A stretch of 64,000 nt of DNA from Cenococcum geophilum 1.58 (lineage: Eukaryota > Ascomycota > Dothideomycetes > Gloniales > Gloniaceae). This document shows positions 60,739-64,000 of the stretch, piece after piece (positions within the stretch are counted from its first letter, which is position 1; every line of letters starts with the position of its first letter). The stretch spans positions 689,239 through 753,238 of the forward strand of contig KV748240.1 of assembly GCA_001692895.1 (NCBI GenBank), given 5' to 3'. The position numbers were made by a program, and so were the translations under genes. Under the pieces are notes generated by a model that was not told the origin of the DNA, searched no databases, and worked only from the letters and a program-made list of their open reading frames with translations.

Positions 60739-61737
60739 ACCATATCTCCTCTCTTAATGGAAAAATCTCGAGTGGTTGAAGATAATGGACGACAGATATG
60801 GAGTGGGAGATTACTTTTGACTACGGTTGGTTTGAGGTGCATTGGTGCATTTGCATATGGTTAATAACCTGGTACATGACTTTTCTTCTTCCCCGCCTTT
60901 CCCCTAATACATATCATGGCATGGCGATACGAATCTTTATGCCCTCGACTGTACTTTAATGGCACGCGCGCTAGGCGCTTTTGATACCCTCTCTGCGGAT
61001 CGTCTGGATGAGATGAGATGAGTAATAGATCAATCGTGTAGTGGTAGATGAAATAAAAAGTAATACTAATATCCGCTTCCTGCATCTCTTGTGATGTCGC
61101 TTGATCTGGTACATTCTTTAGGAAGCTTCGTAAAGGTGTTTGAACGAGTTATCCATTAGGTAGTATCCCGAAAGTGGGTGGCGTTTTCACGGCGTTCACG
61201 GTGATTGCAGTAAATCTATCGAATTGCTGATCTGCAACCTGTGAATGCTTCCATCTTCGCAATGACCGACTTGGGCCTATCAAAAACCTGCGTTCTGTGA
61301 TAATGAACCAGATCACCCGTCACGCTCGCTTCGCGCCTGCCAGTTTCGGAGCTTCTGTTCTGTTGTCTCGCGAGAGATTCTTCTTCTGATCTTTCCCGGA
61401 TTGAAAATCCTGGCATTCAAAATTTTAATCCTTTTGTAGCTTTTTCTAGGCACCTTGGCATATTCGTGGTTTCAAATAGCGCCAGTTAGGCTAGAGTTGG
61501 ACACAGGTTTCGTGAAGGAGGTGAATCGCCATTCGGGATCTTTTCGCCTCTACCCAATTTCGAGCTTCTATTATGCTGTTACAGTTGATTGCAAAGCTGG
61601 CTACCCTCGAGCACACGCTCAAATTGCTTCGCCTCCTTGAGCAAGGATGCCTTGCACCCATCCTACTAAATCCGGCCAAGCGTTAAACTGCAGCGCCATT
61701 ATCCAAACCACCTGCGTTACACCTAACGTAGGCGATA
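60739..61737. other. Intergenic region between CFEM gene and foldback element
   Basis: No gene recognised; frames of 60-75 aa on both strands have no domain. Confidence 0.5.
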
Positions 61738-61839
61738 GGGTTATGACGGTCGGCATAGTTATGACGGTTCCTAACAAATTTCGTCTGTGCGCAGTTTTGA
61801 TGTTCAAAACCGTCATCACTATGCCGACCGTCATAACCC
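61738..61839. mobile_element. Foldback/MITE-like perfect-arm inverted repeat
   Basis: Two 32-bp arms (61738-61769 and 61808-61839) are near-perfect reverse complements, beginning GGGTTATGACGGTCGGC, separated by a 38-bp loop. There is one mismatch in the arms. The total of 102 bp lies about 140 bp beyond the stop of the HeLo gene. It could be a very short MITE or a structured transcription-end element. The arms contain an internal repeat (GTTATGACGGT twice). Confidence 0.65.
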
Positions 61840-61981
61840 CGGCTCGCATTTACCTGACGGATAACGCAGCCTTTTCCTTTTCTTTTCGCAGAGCATTATC
61901 AGCCGTACAAGCGACGTGGATAATCGCGTAATACCTACCTCATTCAATGCGACAATCCCAAAAGTAGGCAAATACAAACCC

Positions 61982-62857
61982 TCAGTCAAAAAAAAAACCC
62001 CTGCCTCCATAACTATCCCCAACATGAACCTTGGACTGTCCGATTGCCTCCAAGTCTCCAATCTTGTTCATCGTGGTTCCATCCCTTGTACCGCTTGGCA
62101 CGGCCTGGGAAACATATTCATTCCCAACCTTCACCTTTGCCGATTCAGACAATTTCGCCTTCCCTATGCTATTGCCGCTTCCAAGTCGTTCAAGCTTCCC
62201 TACCGCTGCCGCTCTAAGAAGCTCATCTGTCTTAAGAGAAGCCTCTAACAACATCCGCAAGCTTGTTTCGTCTTGAACCTCACCAACCTCATCTTCAACG
62301 AGGCGCTTGTATGTTTCTTGCACCGGGAAGATCTTCTCCAACCCATCAAGAAGCTCCTGAATGTCGTCAATTAATCGTGAAAAGTATTTTTGTTTATATA
62401 GTGCCCAGGATATCTTTTTAGAAAGACCGGTGCTCTTCTGGCGCTTTCGCGTCAAGGCCTGGATTGTAGTGCGGAGGGCCATTATGCCTTGGTTTGTGTT
62501 CGTCCTTGGATCGAACACGGCCAAATCTTCTTCCCTGGCCCCCGATTTAAAATCGTATGACTGCGTATGTGCATCGCGGAAAAGCTTCAAGAGCTGCTCA
62601 AGGGTACGCTTCGCGGTGCGAGCCTCATCGGTGCTGGGATCGATGACGGCGAAGTCAGGGTTGTGGTCAATGTCCACGGCTGGTCCCCAACGTGAGAGCC
62701 GCAGTCGAGCAATGTCTAGTCGGATTTGGCATGTTTGGTAGTCGGTTCCGAAGTTTCGCCCAAGCTGAATGTACTCGAAACAGTCGACAGCATTGTTGAA
62801 GAGGCTAGCAACGCTCAAAGCGCCGGCAACGACGCCGAACGCTTCGGCCATAGTCAA
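61982..62857 (-). CDS. HET-S-like HeLo-domain protein with C-terminal amyloid motif repeats
   Basis: A single exon of 291 aa, close to the size of Podospora HET-s/HET-S. Residues 1-220 form a HeLo domain: N-terminal hydrophobic helix F-G-V-V-A-G-A-L-S-V-A-S-L-F-N-N, then V-D-C-F-E-Y-I-Q-L-G-R-N-F-G, D-Y-Q-T-C-Q-I-R-L-D-I-A, L-S-R-W-G, and the helical A-S-L segment E-V-Q-D-E-T-S-L-R-M-L-L. HeLo proteins permeabilise the cell membrane when activated, causing regulated cell death and heterokaryon incompatibility. Residues about 228-250 and 264-286 are two amyloid-type repeats sharing S-x-K-V-x-V-G-[ND]-x-Y, ending Y-G-G-R-G-F-F-F. It is divergent from a NACHT NLR bearing the same motif, 333 bp away, which strongly suggests a functional pair. 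The Met at residue 3 aligns with the family start and may be the true one. Confidence 0.93.
   Translation of the reverse strand: MTMAEAFGVVAGALSVASLFNNAVDCFEYIQLGRNFGTDYQTCQIRLDIARLRLSRWGPAVDIDHNPDFAVIDPSTDEARTAKRTLEQLLKLFRDAHTQSYDFKSGAREEDLAVFDPRTNTNQGIMALRTTIQALTRKRQKSTGLSKKISWALYKQKYFSRLIDDIQELLDGLEKIFPVQETYKRLVEDEVGEVQDETSLRMLLEASLKTDELLRAAAVGKLERLGSGNSIGKAKLSESAKVKVGNEYVSQAVPSGTRDGTTMNKIGDLEAIGQSKVHVGDSYGGRGFFFD
61985..62068 (-). other. Amyloid motif repeat R2 and C-terminal tail of HeLo protein
   Basis: Residues 264-291, with core Q-S-K-V-H-V-G-D-S-Y-G-G followed by R-G-F-F-F-D. The V-H-V-G-D is identical to the motif at the NLR N-terminus. An aromatic C-terminal tail after the Gly pair is the arrangement known from HET-s. 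Confidence 0.85.
62108..62176 (-). other. Amyloid motif repeat R1 of HeLo protein
   Basis: Residues 228-250, core S-A-K-V-K-V-G-N-E-Y. The spacing to R2 (the conserved Gly at 245 and at 280) is 35 residues. In the known amyloid fold such paired repeats stack as two rungs. Confidence 0.8.
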
Positions 62858-63190
62858 GAAGCTTGAAGAAGGGAGAGCGAGCGACAGCTCTGCACTTTTT
62901 AACGCTGATCAGATGGCCGTTAATACAGTACTCTGCGAAGGGGGAGAGAAAGCTTAAAAGGCATGATGCTACCTATGGCGTGCCACGTTTGGCGAGGTGC
63001 CAATGATTCCATGCCTGCAGCTCGTCGCCGCGCTAAACTCCAGCTGGACTTCTCCTTCAGCTATGGACCCCAACACCGTTATGCAGTGGGACGGCCTCGC
63101 TTGACCACAGTAAAGAAATCATCCACGGTCTGTCTGTGATGCATTATTGACTTCAAAAGGAGCAATTTTCGCAAGCGAAACACACTAAGG
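62858..63190. promoter_or_regulatory. Shared bidirectional promoter of the HeLo gene and NLR gene
   Basis: 333 bp between divergent start codons, normal composition, no RIP-type decay. Co-regulation of the two genes from this region is an inference. Confidence 0.6.
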
Positions 63191-64000
63191 ATGGTAAGCT
63201 CTGTTGAAACATTAAGAGCCGAAGGCCACTCGACAGTCCACGTCGGAGACAACGTTTACACGTCAAACGATCAGTGTTTAGCCGACCTGCGCTCAACCGA
63301 TCCCAGCGACGATAAGACGCGTATCGAACGAACTAAGGGTGGCCTCCTGAAAGACGCATACCGGTGGATCCTCAATCACGCGGACTTTCAGCGATGGCGC
63401 AACGACAAAGAGAGCCGGCTGCTCTGGATCAGAGGCGATCCGGGCAAAGGGAAGACAATGCTGTTGATCGGTATCATTGAGGAATTAGAGCAGCAATACA
63501 AGCAGCCCCGGGACGCTTGCCTTCTGTCGTATTTTTTCTGCCAAGGAACCGACTCTCGGCTCAACAAAGCAACAGCTGTCCTGAGAGGCTTGATCTACCT
63601 CCTGCTTACCCAGGAAGCATCGTTGATGTCGTATATACGAAAAAAATACGAGCGTGCGGGTAAGCAGCTCTTTGAGGACGTCAACGCATTCGACGCGTTA
63701 AGTAAAATCTTTACAAATATGTTGCAGGACCCAACCCTAAAGGGGGCATATCTGATTGTCGACGCGCTCGACGAGTGCGAGACGGGCCTGCCTCAGCTCT
63801 TGGGACTAATCGCACAAAGTGCGTCAACATCTCCTCACGTCAAATGGATTGTCTCGAGCCGCAACGAAGCCCATATCGAAGCGCGGTTGAGCCTTAACGG
63901 TGCACAAATGATGCTTAGCCTTGAACTTAACGCAGAGCATGTTTCACGTGCTGTCGAGATGTTTGTCGATTTCAAGGTGTCCCAACTTGCATCAATCAAG
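63191..64000 (+). CDS. NACHT-type NLR with N-terminal amyloid motif (NWD2-like), 3' truncated by the window
   Basis: An open frame of 270 codons runs from ATG 63191 to the window end with no stop, so only the N-terminal part is seen. Residues 3-23 carry the motif V-E-T-L-R-A-E-G-H-S-T-V-H-V-G-D-N-V-Y, matching the HeLo protein repeats. Then comes the fungal NACHT leader (K-G-G-L-L-K-D-A-Y-R-W-I-L, 49-61), Walker A G-D-P-G-K-G-K-T (82-89), C-x-L-L-S-Y-F-F-C (110-117), Walker B Y-L-I-V-D-A-L-D-E-C (187-196) and W-I-V-S-S-R-N-E (sensor). NLRs of this form bind a trigger through C-terminal repeats (WD40, TPR or ankyrin) that would lie beyond 64000. Role (inference): receptor that templates the HeLo partner through the shared motif. 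Confidence 0.93.
   Translation, partial: MVSSVETLRAEGHSTVHVGDNVYTSNDQCLADLRSTDPSDDKTRIERTKGGLLKDAYRWILNHADFQRWRNDKESRLLWIRGDPGKGKTMLLIGIIEELEQQYKQPRDACLLSYFFCQGTDSRLNKATAVLRGLIYLLLTQEASLMSYIRKKYERAGKQLFEDVNAFDALSKIFTNMLQDPTLKGAYLIVDALDECETGLPQLLGLIAQSASTSPHVKWIVSSRNEAHIEARLSLNGAQMMLSLELNAEHVSRAVEMFVDFKVSQLASIK
63197..63259 (+). other. N-terminal amyloid motif (R0) of the NLR
   Basis: Residues 3-23. H-S-T-V-H-V-G-D aligns with Q-S-K-V-H-V-G-D of HeLo repeat R2. It has no other known domain and precedes NACHT directly, as in amyloid-signalling NLRs. Confidence 0.85.

Overview
The window is genomic DNA of a filamentous ascomycete (Pezizomycotina). The evidence is short spliceosomal introns (about 45-140 bp, GT..AG, with CTAAC-like branch sites), fungal-specific families (CFEM, HeLo, fungal NACHT, short-chain BTB and F-box proteins), and long AT-rich, stop-riddled retroelement blocks with the C-to-T and G-to-A decay expected of repeat-induced point mutation (RIP). 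The class cannot be fixed from this sequence alone.

Layout. 1-6250 is an AT-rich block of decayed minus-strand chromovirus-type Gypsy copies with two LTRs, followed by a 12-bp minisatellite (about 6271-6690). 7576-15929 is a gene island: COX11, a HIT zinc-finger gene, a BTB gene, a small TIR element (MITE) and a large fungal membrane protein. 15930-36112 is one Russian-doll insertion: a minus-strand Copia element (181-bp LTRs, TSD GTAAC) holding a plus-strand Gypsy chromovirus (16302-24251, 424-bp LTRs, TSD CCCTA) and a minus-strand Gypsy element (26406-32747, 190/192-bp LTRs, TSD AGGAT). 36226-37461 is an F-box gene whose start lies about 110 bp from the Copia LTR. About 38400-43990 is a decayed Tad1-like LINE containing ambiguous bases.

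44517-64000 is a second gene island: an FG/GLFG-repeat protein, a small membrane protein, an O-methyltransferase, the urease accessory GTPase UreG, a coiled-coil/acidic-tail protein, anthranilate synthase component I (TRP2), a CFEM GPI-anchored protein, and at the right edge a divergent pair made of a HET-S-like HeLo protein and a NACHT NLR.

The right-edge pair is the most interesting content. The HeLo protein (61982-62857, minus) ends in two short repeats with the HET-s-type amyloid pattern (S-x-K-V-x-V-G-[ND]-x-Y). The NLR (63191 to the window edge, plus) carries one copy of the same motif (S-T-V-H-V-G-D) at its extreme N-terminus, directly before the NACHT domain. This is the architecture of the HET-S/NWD2 amyloid-signalling cell-death system of Podospora anserina. 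The NLR has no stop codon in the window, so it is truncated at the edge.

Other genes are housekeeping (COX11 for cytochrome oxidase copper insertion, UreG for urease nickel insertion, TRP2 for tryptophan synthesis) and show no obvious shared pathway. Exon boundaries were derived by hand from splice signals and reading frame and are predictions.
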